Positions 25,067 to 34,284 of a stretch of 64,000 nt of DNA are shown here, piece after piece (the first letter of the stretch is position 1; each line of letters begins with the position of its first letter). The notes under the pieces were generated by a model, which saw only the letters and a program-made list of their open reading frames with translations, was not told the origin of the DNA and ran no database searches. The position numbers and the translations under genes were made by a program. The stretch comes from JBCBTD01 sp039818825 (GTDB lineage: Bacteria > Pseudomonadota > Alphaproteobacteria > Geminicoccales > Geminicoccaceae). Where the stretch lies: assembly GCA_039818825.1 (NCBI GenBank), contig JBCBTD010000017.1, positions 1 through 64,000 on the forward strand. The letters are read 5' to 3'.

Positions 25067-26850
25067 AGGTCGAACAGCCACGGCATGACCAGCGAGAAGA
25101 CGGCCCAAAGCAGCACCGTCAGGGGCAAGCCCGCGCGCGGGAAGTCGCTGAAGCGGTAGTTGCCGGGTGCCATGACCAAGAGGTTGGTCTGGTAGCCGAA
25201 CGGCGTGGCGAACGAGCAGTTGGCGGCGAGTGCCACGGCAAGGGCGAAGGGCAACACCGGCGCGTCGAGTTGGACCGCGAGATTGACGGCGATCGGCGTG
25301 AACAGCACCGCGCAGGCGTTGTTGCTGAGAATGTTGGTCAGCAGCGAAACCACCAAGAACAGCGCCGACAGGACCAACGCCTTGGACTCTTCGCCCGCGA
25401 GTGCGATCAGCCACCCCGCGAAGAGGGCAGCACCGCCCGTGGCCTCGAGGGCGACGCCGAGCCCGATGGCCGCGGCGATCGTCAAGTAGACGGCGCCGTC
25501 GATGGCCCGCGCCGCCTGGCGCAGGTTGACGCAATCAGCAGCGACCAACGCGACCACACCGGCCAGGGCGGTGATGACGATCGGCAGCAAGCCCAGTGCG
25601 GCGGGTAGCAGGATGGCGGCGAAGATCGCGGTGGCGACAGCAGCTCGATCGCGTCGCGGCAGTACGTCCGTCGAACCGCCGAGCAGCACCACGTCGGGAT
25701 CGAAGCCAAGCTCCCGTACGGCCCGGCTCTGGCCGCCGACCAAGAGCACGTCGCCGGCATCGAGGCGGATGCTGGCGGTCCGCGCGCGCAACATCCGCGA
25801 CCGTCTTTGGATACCCACCACCGACACGTGATTGCGGCCCTCGAAGCCGGTCAACTCCAGGGTCAGGCCGACCAATCGCGACGCGGGCCGGACCATCACC
25901 TCGCTCAGCACGTACTCTTTGCCTGCTCGTCGCTCACCTTCGGCCAGCGGCCGGTGCGGGAGTTGGCCCGGCAGGTCCAGCAGCAGGCCGCGCAAGACTT
26001 TGCGGGTGGCGGCGACGATCAGGATGTCGCCAACCTGCAGGGTGATGCCGTCGAAGGGCGGCAACAGGACCGAGCCCTTGCGCTCGATGCCGCGCACCGT
26101 CATCTGCCGCAGCTGCGGAAAAAAGCCGCCAGCGCTGGCGGCACCGATCAGCGGCGAGCGTGCTTCGAGTTCCAGCTCGGCAATGAACTGTCGCCCGGTG
26201 CCGGGCGTCGCTTCGGGATCGGTCCGACGGCCACGGCCGCCCCCCCGCCACATCCACAACGCCACGTAGCCGAAGCCGGCGGCCGCAAGGAACGCTCCAG
26301 GCAGCGTGAGATCGAAGAAGCCGAGCGTGCCGGCGCCGAGGCGCCGCAACTCGGCCGCCACCAGCAGGTTCGACGACGAGCCGATCACCGTCAGCATGCC
26401 GCCGAGGATCGCGACGTAGCTCAGGGGCAACATCACGCGCGCCGCGGAGACGTTCAGCTTTTCGGCCATCGCCCGCATGACCGGGATGAAGATCACCACG
26501 ACCGGCGTGTTGTTGAGCACCGCGCTGCTCACCAGCACGAAGGTGAACGCCGCGGCGATGGCACGACGCGGTCCGACCGCCGCCGCGTCCAACAACGGTC
26601 TGGCCATCACCTCGATGGCGCCGGTCAGGACCATCGCTTGGCCGACGACCAACAACGCCAGGACGGTCAGCACGGCCGGGCTGGCGAAGCCCGCCAGTAG
26701 ATCGTGGGCCGACAACGTGCCCGTCGGCGTACTCAGGGGCACCAGCTCGAACAGGACGAGCAGTGCGACGAGTGTGCCGAGTGCCGTCAGCTCCGGCCGC
26801 CAGCGCTCGCTCGCGAACGCGACGAGGGCTCCAGCGAGGATGGCCAGCAC
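25063..26850 (-). CDS. SLC13/DASS-family permease with two TrkA-C domains
   Basis: A 595-residue membrane protein. Two halves of hydrophobic helices flank a cytoplasmic insert (about 215-395) with two TrkA-C/RCK-type domains (ILIVAATRKVLRG and DVLLVGGQSRAV). Half-site features include SSAVLNNTPVVVIFIPV and its repeat SNNACAVLFTPIAVNLA, plus GSSSNLLV and ATPFGYQTNLLVM, the SNT-like ion/substrate loops. Related proteins carry sulfate, dicarboxylates or other anions. The start is uncertain: GTG 26850 has no good site, while the hydrophobic IPELSFHLW region continues upstream in frame to about 26880 without an ATG, GTG or TTG. Confidence 0.85.
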   Translation of the reverse strand: MLAILAGALVAFASERWRPELTALGTLVALLVLFELVPLSTPTGTLSAHDLLAGFASPAVLTVLALLVVGQAMVLTGAIEVMARPLLDAAAVGPRRAIAAAFTFVLVSSAVLNNTPVVVIFIPVMRAMAEKLNVSAARVMLPLSYVAILGGMLTVIGSSSNLLVAAELRRLGAGTLGFFDLTLPGAFLAAAGFGYVALWMWRGGGRGRRTDPEATPGTGRQFIAELELEARSPLIGAASAGGFFPQLRQMTVRGIERKGSVLLPPFDGITLQVGDILIVAATRKVLRGLLLDLPGQLPHRPLAEGERRAGKEYVLSEVMVRPASRLVGLTLELTGFEGRNHVSVVGIQRRSRMLRARTASIRLDAGDVLLVGGQSRAVRELGFDPDVVLLGGSTDVLPRRDRAAVATAIFAAILLPAALGLLPIVITALAGVVALVAADCVNLRQAARAIDGAVYLTIAAAIGLGVALEATGGAALFAGWLIALAGEESKALVLSALFLVVSLLTNILSNNACAVLFTPIAVNLAVQLDAPVLPFALAVALAANCSFATPFGYQTNLLVMAPGNYRFSDFPRAGLPLTVLLWAVFSLVMPWLFDL

Positions 26851-26969
26851 TGCCCAGAGATGAAACGAAAGTTCGGGGATCGTCGGCTCCGCAGGCTATG
26901 GCCCGCAGGCGGCTACGGAGGTGATCCGAGCGCCGCCCAACGCCGCTTAGGGTGGCGCATTCGTACGTC

Positions 26970-26981
26970 CGCTTGCAAGCG
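26970..26981. promoter_or_regulatory. 12-base perfect palindrome upstream of the permease gene
   Basis: CGCTTGCAAGCG is self-complementary and lies 120 bases before the SLC13 permease start, in the 177-base gap after the coiled-coil gene. It is a candidate repressor site for the permease-bpt operon; the regulator is unknown. Confidence 0.3.
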
Positions 26982-27027
26982 CTAACGCCAACCTGCGGCG
27001 CAGGTGAGGAAAGGCGCGAACGACCGA

Positions 27028-27492
27028 TCAGACGGCCTGACGCAGTGGCGCGGCGGTGATCCGGCGGAGGTCGGCGATGCACCGCTCGAGAATGGCCAAA
27101 GCCCGCGCGTCGCCGGGATCGAAGAACACGTCATCGGCATCGGCGGGGAACAGTGCCCGTAGCCGCCTGAGCGCATAGGATGCGAGCGCCTCGATGCCGT
27201 CGAGGTCGTCCGCGCCGGACTGCAGCAGCGACAGCTCGATGGCGTCGATGTTGGCTTCCAGCTCGTCGAGCTCTTCCTCCGCTTCCGCCAAACGTTGGTC
27301 GGCATCGGCTTCGAAGCGACGGACCTCGCCGACCGTCAGCCCGGCGAGTTGCAGCGTTTCCACCGCCCACTCGGGCAGGGGCGGCGCGTCGGGGACGGCC
27401 GCGCCGTCGAGCTTCGCGCGCAGCGCGTCGCGCCGCTGTTCCAAGACGGTGAGCCGCCGCGTCGACATCCTCGTATGTGCGATCACCGCCAT
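27028..27492 (-). CDS. coiled-coil hypothetical protein
   Basis: A 154-residue soluble protein I do not recognise. Residues about 15-30 and 55-95 are strongly charged and heptad-like, with the acidic run DQRLAEAEEELDELEANID, so a coiled coil is likely. The remainder is helical, ending in LERCIADLRRI. There is no signal peptide. A GAGAGG site precedes ATG 27492, and codon use is like the neighbours, so it is probably a real gene. It is divergent from the DUF502 gene across an AT-rich region and is followed by the permease operon on the same strand. Confidence 0.7.
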   Translation of the reverse strand: MAVIAHTRMSTRRLTVLEQRRDALRAKLDGAAVPDAPPLPEWAVETLQLAGLTVGEVRRFEADADQRLAEAEEELDELEANIDAIELSLLQSGADDLDGIEALASYALRRLRALFPADADDVFFDPGDARALAILERCIADLRRITAAPLRQAV

Positions 27493-27589
27493 GCGAAGCC
27501 TCTCGTGTCTCCACCGCGCCGCTCCGCTGCCGTACTCGTATGTTGCGAGATGTAGGCGACGGACTGCACGAGACTGCAGGATTTGTTCG

Positions 27590-27690
27590 TGATATTTGAA
27601 GTTTGGCCCAGCACGTTGTCAACTAAAAATAATTCGGAAACAACGACACTAAGTTTTACTAAAAACTGCTAAAATTTTAACGATTTGCGT
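27590..27690. promoter_or_regulatory. AT-rich divergent promoter region
   Basis: This is the most AT-rich stretch of the window. ACTAAAAA occurs at 27622-27629 and 27658-27665 and a third CTAAAA at 27669-27674; TAAAAT at 27670-27675 could be a -10 element for the plus-strand gene. TTGTCA at 27616-27621 could be a -35 element but has no well-spaced partner. The A-tracts could act as UP elements or an IHF/H-NS-like binding region. Confidence 0.45.
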
Positions 27691-27743
27691 TCAACGAAGC
27701 CGGTGCTAGGTGCTTGTTCATTCGCGAACGGAGGTGCCCAACG

Positions 27744-28487
27744 GTGACGCTCGGACGACGCAGCGGCGGGGACGACAATCATGAGGACGGCTCGCGGCCG
27801 GAGATCATCCGGCGGCCGGGCCTGGTCGGACGACTCCGCAACTACTTCTTCGCCGGGGTGATCGTGGTCGCACCGATCAGCATCACCCTCTTCATCGTGT
27901 GGCAGATCGTGCAGGTGGTCGACAACAACGTCGCCGGCCTGTTGCCCGCACGCTACAATCCCGAGACCTACCTACCGTTCAGCATCCCCGGGCTCGGGGT
28001 GTTGCTCATGTTCGGGCTGATCACGCTGATCGGCATGGCGGCTGCCGGCTACGTCGGTCGCACGGTGATGAAGCTCGGCGAGCGCGTGCTCAGCCGCATG
28101 CCGGTGATCCGCTCGATCTACGGCACGCTGAAGCAGATCTTCGAGACCGTGCTGTCGCACAGCTCGCAGTCGTTCCGCGAAGTCGTCCTTCTCGAGTACC
28201 CGCGTCGTGACGTCTGGGCGATCGGGTTCGTCACGGGCAGCGCGCGGGGCGAAATCCAAGAGCGGGTCGAGCCGCGTCTGGTGGCCGTGTTCCTGCCGAC
28301 GACGCCCAACCCGACGTCGGGCTTCTTGCTGTTCGTGCCGCGCGAAGACGTGATCCGTCTGAGGATGTCCGTCGAGGACGGGATCAAGCTGGTGATTTCG
28401 GGGGGCATCGTCGCGCCGAACCAATTGCCGGAGGGCGTGGTCGAGGAGCCTCAGCCGGCGACCAAGCCGCCGGTGCCGGTCGGCTGA
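27744..28487 (+). CDS. DUF502-family membrane protein
   Basis: A 247-residue inner-membrane protein with two hydrophobic helices at about 35-60 (FFAGVIVVAPISITLFIVW) and 80-105 (GLGVLLMFGLITLIGMAA), then a conserved cytoplasmic part with VIRSIYGTLKQIFETV, FREVVLLEYPRRDVWAIGFVTG and FLPTTPNPTSGFLLFVP. The function of the family is unknown. In alphaproteobacteria it commonly lies next to recG and mfd, as here. GTG 27744 has a GGAGG site 9 bases upstream. Its 3' end overlaps the convergent recG by 37 bases. Confidence 0.93.
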   Translation: MTLGRRSGGDDNHEDGSRPEIIRRPGLVGRLRNYFFAGVIVVAPISITLFIVWQIVQVVDNNVAGLLPARYNPETYLPFSIPGLGVLLMFGLITLIGMAAAGYVGRTVMKLGERVLSRMPVIRSIYGTLKQIFETVLSHSSQSFREVVLLEYPRRDVWAIGFVTGSARGEIQERVEPRLVAVFLPTTPNPTSGFLLFVPREDVIRLRMSVEDGIKLVISGGIVAPNQLPEGVVEEPQPATKPPVPVG

Positions 28488-30478
28488 GCCGGGAACAGCC
28501 AGCGCGGGTCGTACGCCTCCGCACTCGGATCGATCTCGGCGAGCCAGGCGGCATCCGTCGCCAGATCGACGAACCGAAAGCCGGTTGCGCCGCTCTGTCT
28601 GAGGCCGAGGCTGTCGCCCGGGCCGCGCCAAGCGAGGTCGGTCTCGGCCAACACCATCCCGTCGTGGCAGCGGCGCAGGACGTCCAAGCGGCGACGGCCG
28701 TCGGCGGCGAGCGGCGTGCCGTGAAGCAACACACAGCTCGCCGGCTGACCGGCGCGGCCGACCCGGCCGCGTAGCTGGTGCAACTGGGCGAGCCCGAACC
28801 GTTCGGCGCCCTCGATCACCATGATCGTTGCATCCGGGACGTCGATCCCGACCTCGATCACCGTGGTCGCTACCAGAAGCCCGCCGTCGCCGGCGACAAA
28901 GGCGTCGAGCGCGGCGGCCTGCTCTGCGGCGCGCTGTCGCCCGGTGACCAAGGTGCAGCGGCCGGGGAGCCGCTGGCGAAGCTGTCGATGCCGGTCGTTG
29001 GCGCCGGGCTCGTTCCGGATGCCGTCGATGCTCGGGCAAACCCAGAAGGCGCGCGTGCCCTGTTCAACGGCAGTGACCAGGCGGTCGACGACGGCGGCCT
29101 CGCGGTCGATGCCGATCGCCCGCGTCGTCACGTTGGCCCCCATGCCGGGACGCGGATCCAGCCGCACGACGTCCACGTCACCCTGGAGTGCGAGCGCCAA
29201 GCTCCGCGGGATCGGCGTCGCCGTCAGCGTCAGGACGTGCACGTCGGGACCTTTGGCGGTCAGCGTAAGCCGCTGGCGGACGCCGAACCGCTGCTGTTCG
29301 TCGACCACTACCAGCGCCAGATCGGCGAACGCGACGCCCGGCTCGAGTACGGCATGAGTGCCGACGACGACGTGAGCCGAGCCGCGCGCGAGTGCGGCGA
29401 GCATCGGCCGGCGTGCGGTGTCGCCGACGGCACCCGTCAGCAGCACGACGTCGACGCCAAGGGGCCTGAGCCAGCCGTCGAGGGTCGCTGCATGTTGCCG
29501 AGCCAAGGTTTCGCTCGGTGCGACGAGCGCGGCCTGGCGGCCCGCTTCGATCACGTCGGCAATCGCCAGTGCAGCCACCAGCGTCTTGCCGCTACCGACG
29601 TCGCCGTTGACCAGGCGAGTCATCCGGCGGCCGCTCTCGAGATCGCTACGGATCGCCTGGTGCGCCGCCTCCTGGCTCGTCGTGGCGCTGAAAGGCAGCC
29701 GTGCCGCCAGCGCGCGTGCGAGGCGACCGTTGAGTTCGATCGGTCGCGCCGGACGGCCGCGCGCTGCGCGCGCGGCTGCTAGGTCCAGCCGCAGCGCCGC
29801 CCATTCGTCGAGGGCCAATCGCCGTCGCGCCAACTCTCGCTGGCCTGGCACCAGGCCGTGGAGCAAGGCGAGGGCGGCAGGGAGCGTCGGCAGGCCGAGC
29901 TGTGTCGCCGACACTGGCTCGTCGTGGTCCGGCCAGCCGGCAAGAAGGGCACGGATCCGGTTGCCGACGGCGCGGCAGTGGGCCGCCGGGATGCCCCGAT
30001 AGCGGGCGCCGGCGGTGCCTTCCAAGGCAGTTGGAAGCAGCCGGGGATGATCGACCAGGACGCCTGCCGTACCGTCCTCGCGAAGCCGCCCATGGAGCAA
30101 GTGCGGCCCAGGTGTGGCGAGGCGCTCGGTCAACGGTGCCGGTGGCCGGCGAAACCACAGCAGCGTGACGCTGCGCCCGTCGGTCGTGCCGTCGAGCCGC
30201 CAGGCACGGCGGCCGACCTGTCGCGGCGATCCCGTCGGGCGGAACCAGAGCGCGGCGGCGGCGCCGGGGATCAATGACGGCCCGGCGACCGCGGTGAAGT
30301 CGTCGAGCGCGGTCGGTTCCCAGAGCAGCAGGTCCCGCGTCGTCGGCGGCTTGCCGAAGACGGTTGCGAGCGCTTCGATCCGCTTGGCGCCAAGGCCGTT
30401 GCCCGGACCGACGGCTTCGTCCATGAGCGTGGCCAAAGGCGCGGTCGAGCCGGTCTTCGGGTTGCTTGGCGTCACCAT
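28451..30478 (-). CDS. recG: ATP-dependent DNA helicase RecG
   Basis: A 675-residue branch-migration helicase that regresses stalled forks and processes recombination intermediates. The N-terminal wedge/OB domain (about 1-240) is followed by the helicase core with Walker A NGDVGSGKT (about residue 288), DEQQ box VVVDEQQRFGV (about 390), TATPIPRSLAL, ATTVIEVGIDVP and the HQLRGRVGR motif VI, then the C-terminal FRFVDLATD segment. The motif before Walker A reads VNGD rather than the usual LQGD. ATG 30478 has only a weak ribosome site. It is divergent from sdhE-mfd with 47 bases between starts. Confidence 0.96.
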   Translation of the reverse strand: MVTPSNPKTGSTAPLATLMDEAVGPGNGLGAKRIEALATVFGKPPTTRDLLLWEPTALDDFTAVAGPSLIPGAAAALWFRPTGSPRQVGRRAWRLDGTTDGRSVTLLWFRRPPAPLTERLATPGPHLLHGRLREDGTAGVLVDHPRLLPTALEGTAGARYRGIPAAHCRAVGNRIRALLAGWPDHDEPVSATQLGLPTLPAALALLHGLVPGQRELARRRLALDEWAALRLDLAAARAARGRPARPIELNGRLARALAARLPFSATTSQEAAHQAIRSDLESGRRMTRLVNGDVGSGKTLVAALAIADVIEAGRQAALVAPSETLARQHAATLDGWLRPLGVDVVLLTGAVGDTARRPMLAALARGSAHVVVGTHAVLEPGVAFADLALVVVDEQQRFGVRQRLTLTAKGPDVHVLTLTATPIPRSLALALQGDVDVVRLDPRPGMGANVTTRAIGIDREAAVVDRLVTAVEQGTRAFWVCPSIDGIRNEPGANDRHRQLRQRLPGRCTLVTGRQRAAEQAAALDAFVAGDGGLLVATTVIEVGIDVPDATIMVIEGAERFGLAQLHQLRGRVGRAGQPASCVLLHGTPLAADGRRRLDVLRRCHDGMVLAETDLAWRGPGDSLGLRQSGATGFRFVDLATDAAWLAEIDPSAEAYDPRWLFPAQPTGTGGLVAG

Positions 30479-30525
30479 GCTATTCAGTTAAGCACCGAGT
30501 CACGCGTGCCAACGTGGAGAGAGAC

Positions 30526-30792
30526 GTGCCCGAACCCGAGACCGTTCGACGCAAGCGCCTCGCCTATCGCGGCTACTATCGAGGGGTTCGCGAAAGCGAC
30601 CTGGTCTTCCGCCGTTTCGTCGATCAGCATCTGGACGACCTGAACGGCGGTGACCTGGACCGGTTCGAGGCGCTTTTGGACGAACCCGATCGGGACGTTC
30701 TGTCATGGCTGACCGGTCGTGTACCGGTCCCGGCCAGGCACGATCACGACGTGTTCAGGCGGCTTCGTGGGGACGCGAGCCCAACGCCGTGA
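30526..30792 (+). CDS. sdhE: FAD assembly factor SdhE
   Basis: An 88-residue SdhE/CptB protein that helps insert covalent FAD into succinate dehydrogenase. The signature RGxxE is present in YYRGVRESDL, and the helical remainder VDQHLDDLNGGDLDRFEALLDEPD and ..DRDVLSWLTG matches the family. GTG 30526 is chosen because GGAG lies 6 bases before it and it gives the usual length. It overlaps mfd by 4 bases (GTGA), a common alphaproteobacterial arrangement. Confidence 0.95.
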   Translation: MPEPETVRRKRLAYRGYYRGVRESDLVFRRFVDQHLDDLNGGDLDRFEALLDEPDRDVLSWLTGRVPVPARHDHDVFRRLRGDASPTP

Positions 30793-33700
30793 ACGCCGCC
30801 AACGAGGCATTCGCCATGGCCGTGCCGGCGCCGGTACCGGTGAGGTTGCCGGCGCGAGCTGTCTCTCATGCGCCGGAAGGCGCGGACGCGCTCTTCGCAG
30901 CCGAGCGTCTCGCCGAGGTCGGCTGCCATCTGCACATCGCGCGCGATTCGGTGCGCGGCGATCGGTTCATGTCGGTCGTCCGCCTTGCGGTGCCTGACGT
31001 TGCCGCGTACTTGTTCCCCGGCTGGGATTGCCTGCCGTACGACCGGGTCTCGCCGACCAACGACGTCATGGCGCAACGGCTCACGGTGCTCGACGGGCTG
31101 GTCGCCCACGGCGACGGACCGCTCGTGGTCGTGGCCACCATCAACGCGATCCTGCAACGGCTGCCGCCCCGATCGGCCATCGAGGCGGCGCGGGTCGCGG
31201 TCCGCGCGGGCGAACGCATCGACCGAGACGCCTTCGTCCAGCGCTTGGAGGCTCTCGGCTATCGCCGGGTCAGCACGGTCGTCGAAGCGGGCGAGTACGC
31301 CGTGCGCGGCAGCTTGGTCGACCTCTTTCCGACCGGCAACGGCGCGCCGCATCGCCTCGATTTCTTCGGCGCCGAAATCGAGGCGATCCGTACCTTCGAT
31401 CCGATGACCCAACGCTCGCTCGGGAAGATCGAACGCCTGGCACTGCGGCCATCGTCGGAAGTGCTGCTCGATCCGACCTCCATCGAGCGGTTCAAGATCG
31501 GTTTTCTGCAGCGCTTCGGGGCAGCAACCGACGATCCGCTGTTCGAGGCGGTGGCGAACGGCCGCCACTTCGCTGGTATGGAGCACTGGCTGCCGCTGTT
31601 CCACGAGCGATTGGCGACGTTGTTCGACTATCTACCGGACGAGCTGACCTGGTCGGTGGACGACCAGGCGGAGCCGGCGCTGGCAAGCCGCTTGGAGACG
31701 ATCGCCGAGCACCACGCGGCCCGACGCGATCCGCTGCCGGCGAGCGGCCCTTTCGCCACCCCCTACCGCGCCCTCGAGCCCGAGGACCTCTACCTCGATG
31801 GCGGCATGCTCGCCCAGCGGCTCGGCAGCCACGAGGGGTTCCGCTTCCATGCCGGCGCCGCGCCGCCGGGTTCGAGCGAGCCGGCGGACGCCGGCGGACG
31901 GCCGGGGCGGGATTTCGCACTCGAGCGCAAGCAGCGAGACGTGTCGTTGTTCGAGACGGTGATCGCGCATTTGGGCGCTGCACGCGCGGAACGCGGTGTG
32001 GTCGTCGTCAGCGCCCAGAGCGAAGGTGCGCGCCAGCGCATGGAGACGATGCTGGTCGATGCCGGGCTGGAGGCGTTGCCAGCCGTAACGAGCCTCGACG
32101 ACGCGCAGGCGCTCGGCGGAACGGTCAGTGCAGTGACGCCGCTGGAACACGGTTTCGTGCGCGGCGATCTGGTGCTCACCACCGAGGACGACATCCTCGG
32201 CGACCGGCTGCGGCGCACCCGACCGAAGCAGCGGCGCAGCGACAAGATCATCGCCGAGATCACGGCACTAGGGATCGGCGATCTGGTGGTGCATCAAAGC
32301 CACGGCATCGGCCGTTTCGAGGGGCTGGAGGCGATCGACGTCGGTGGCGCGCCGCACGACTGCATCCGCTTGGTCTACGCCGGCAACGACAAGCTCTTCG
32401 TGCCGGTCGAAAGCCTCGACGTGTTGTCGCGCTATGGCGCCGGTGACGACCGCGCGCAGCTCGACCGGCTGGGTGGTGCCGGTTGGCAAGCCCGCAAAGC
32501 CAGCGTCAAGCAACGCATCAAGGAACTGGCCGACCAACTCATCCAGATCGCCGCCCAGCGAGAGTTGCGCCGAGGCTTGCCCTTGGAGCGGACGGCCGGG
32601 TTGTTCGAGGAGTTCTGCGCGCGGTTTCCGTTCGACGAGACTGACGACCAGCTGGCGGCGATCGATGCCGTGATGCAGGACCTGGGCTCCGGCAGACCCA
32701 TGGACCGTTTGGTGTGCGGTGACGTCGGCTTCGGCAAGACCGAGGTGGCGTTGCGGGCGGCGTTCGTCGCCGCGCTCTCGGGTCGGCAAGTTGCCGTCCT
32801 GGCGCCGACGACGCTCCTGGTCCGCCAGCACTTCCGTGTCTTCAGCGAGCGGTTCGAGGGCTTTCCCGTGCGCCTCGCGATGATTTCGCGTTTCGTGCCG
32901 CCGAGGCAGGTCGCGAAGGTCAAGGAGGAGCTGGCGCGGGGCGAGATCGACATCGTGATCGGGACTCATGCGCTCCTTGGCAAAACCGTCGCGTTCAAGG
33001 ACCTTGGCCTGGTCGTGATCGACGAGGAGCAGCATTTCGGTGTGGCGCACAAGGAGCGGCTCAAAGAACTGCGGGCCGAAGTCCATGTGCTGACGATGAC
33101 CGCGACACCAATCCCCCGGACCTTGCAGATGGCGCTCGGCGGGCTGAAGGACCTCTCCATCATCGCGACGCCACCGGTCGACCGGCTGGCGGTCCGCACC
33201 TTCGTCATGCCCGCCGATCCCGTCGTCCTTCGCGAAGCGCTGATGCGTGAGACCTACCGTGGCGGGCAGAGCTTCTTCGTCTGTCCGCGGATCGAGGATC
33301 AGGCCAAGCTCGCCGAGGACATCCGCAAGCTCGTGCCTGAGCTGAAGATCGCGATCGCCAACGGCCGGATGGCTGCCCGGGCGCTGGAGGACGTCATGGT
33401 CGCGTTCGACGAGGGCGCCGTCGACGTGCTGCTCGCCACCAACATCATCGAGAGCGGCCTCGACATTCCGCGCGCCAACACCTTGATCGTCCACCGCGCG
33501 GACCGCTTCGGCCTCGCCCAGCTCTACCAGCTTCGTGGCCGGATCGGTCGCGGCAAGGTCCGCGGCTACGCCTACTTCACCGTGCCGCCTCAGCGGGTGC
33601 TGCGCGAGACGGCGGAGCGCCGGTTGCGGGTGATGGAAACGATCGATGGCCTCGGCGCCGGCTTCCAGGTCGCCAGCCACGACATGGACATCCGCGGTCA

Positions 33701-34283
33701 GGGCAACATCCTCGGCGACGAGCAGAGCGGCCACATCAAAGAGGTCGGGTTCGAGCTCTACCACCAGCTTCTGGAGGAGGCGCTCGAGGAGGCACGCCAG
33801 AGCGGTGAAGCCGCGGCGCCTGCCGCTGATCGAGACTGGACTCCACAGATCGCCATCGACGTTCCGGCGATGATGCCGGATGCATATGTCGCCGACCTCG
33901 ATCTTCGGCTCTCTCTTTATCGGCGGCTGGCCGCGCTCGAGGACGACGACTCGATCGAGGCGTTCGCCGCCGAGTTGATCGACCGGTTCGGCGCGCTGCC
34001 GTCGGAGACGGCGCATCTGTTGGCGCTCGTCCGGGTCAAGCTGCTCTGCCGGCGGGCCAACGTCGAGAAGCTGGACGCCGGTCCCAAGGGCATCGTCGTC
34101 GCGTTCCACGCCAACGCGTTTGCCAGGCCTGACCGGTTGGTCCGGTTGATCGCCGACAGTCGGGGCCGTATGCGGGTCCGTCCTGACCACCGGTTGGTGT
34201 TGCATCACGAGACCGCGTCAGGCGTGGAGCGCCTGGCACGAGCTCAGGCGTTGGTCACCCAACTGGCCGACCTGGCGGCATGA
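30789..34283 (+). CDS. mfd: transcription-repair coupling factor
   Basis: A 1164-residue SF2 translocase that displaces stalled RNA polymerase at lesions and recruits UvrA. The N-terminal UvrB-like part includes AYLFPGWDCLPYDRVSP, here around residues 74-90, the RNA polymerase-interacting domain begins at IGDLVVHQSHGIGRFEGL (about 495-512), and the motor has Walker A CGDVGFGKTEVALRAAF (about 642), DEEQHFG (about 745), ATNIIESGLDIP and HRADRFGLAQLYQLRGRIGR; the TRG region DIRGQGNILGDEQSGH follows. GTG 30789 overlaps the sdhE stop. Length and order match the family. Confidence 0.97.
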   Translation: MNAANEAFAMAVPAPVPVRLPARAVSHAPEGADALFAAERLAEVGCHLHIARDSVRGDRFMSVVRLAVPDVAAYLFPGWDCLPYDRVSPTNDVMAQRLTVLDGLVAHGDGPLVVVATINAILQRLPPRSAIEAARVAVRAGERIDRDAFVQRLEALGYRRVSTVVEAGEYAVRGSLVDLFPTGNGAPHRLDFFGAEIEAIRTFDPMTQRSLGKIERLALRPSSEVLLDPTSIERFKIGFLQRFGAATDDPLFEAVANGRHFAGMEHWLPLFHERLATLFDYLPDELTWSVDDQAEPALASRLETIAEHHAARRDPLPASGPFATPYRALEPEDLYLDGGMLAQRLGSHEGFRFHAGAAPPGSSEPADAGGRPGRDFALERKQRDVSLFETVIAHLGAARAERGVVVVSAQSEGARQRMETMLVDAGLEALPAVTSLDDAQALGGTVSAVTPLEHGFVRGDLVLTTEDDILGDRLRRTRPKQRRSDKIIAEITALGIGDLVVHQSHGIGRFEGLEAIDVGGAPHDCIRLVYAGNDKLFVPVESLDVLSRYGAGDDRAQLDRLGGAGWQARKASVKQRIKELADQLIQIAAQRELRRGLPLERTAGLFEEFCARFPFDETDDQLAAIDAVMQDLGSGRPMDRLVCGDVGFGKTEVALRAAFVAALSGRQVAVLAPTTLLVRQHFRVFSERFEGFPVRLAMISRFVPPRQVAKVKEELARGEIDIVIGTHALLGKTVAFKDLGLVVIDEEQHFGVAHKERLKELRAEVHVLTMTATPIPRTLQMALGGLKDLSIIATPPVDRLAVRTFVMPADPVVLREALMRETYRGGQSFFVCPRIEDQAKLAEDIRKLVPELKIAIANGRMAARALEDVMVAFDEGAVDVLLATNIIESGLDIPRANTLIVHRADRFGLAQLYQLRGRIGRGKVRGYAYFTVPPQRVLRETAERRLRVMETIDGLGAGFQVASHDMDIRGQGNILGDEQSGHIKEVGFELYHQLLEEALEEARQSGEAAAPAADRDWTPQIAIDVPAMMPDAYVADLDLRLSLYRRLAALEDDDSIEAFAAELIDRFGALPSETAHLLALVRVKLLCRRANVEKLDAGPKGIVVAFHANAFARPDRLVRLIADSRGRMRVRPDHRLVLHHETASGVERLARAQALVTQLADLAA

Positions 34284-34284
34284 C

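Noticed and set aside
32268..34208. Minus-strand open frame of about 646 codons opposite mfd.
   Set aside because: Antisense to an intact Mfd with all helicase motifs; no family features and no ribosome site.
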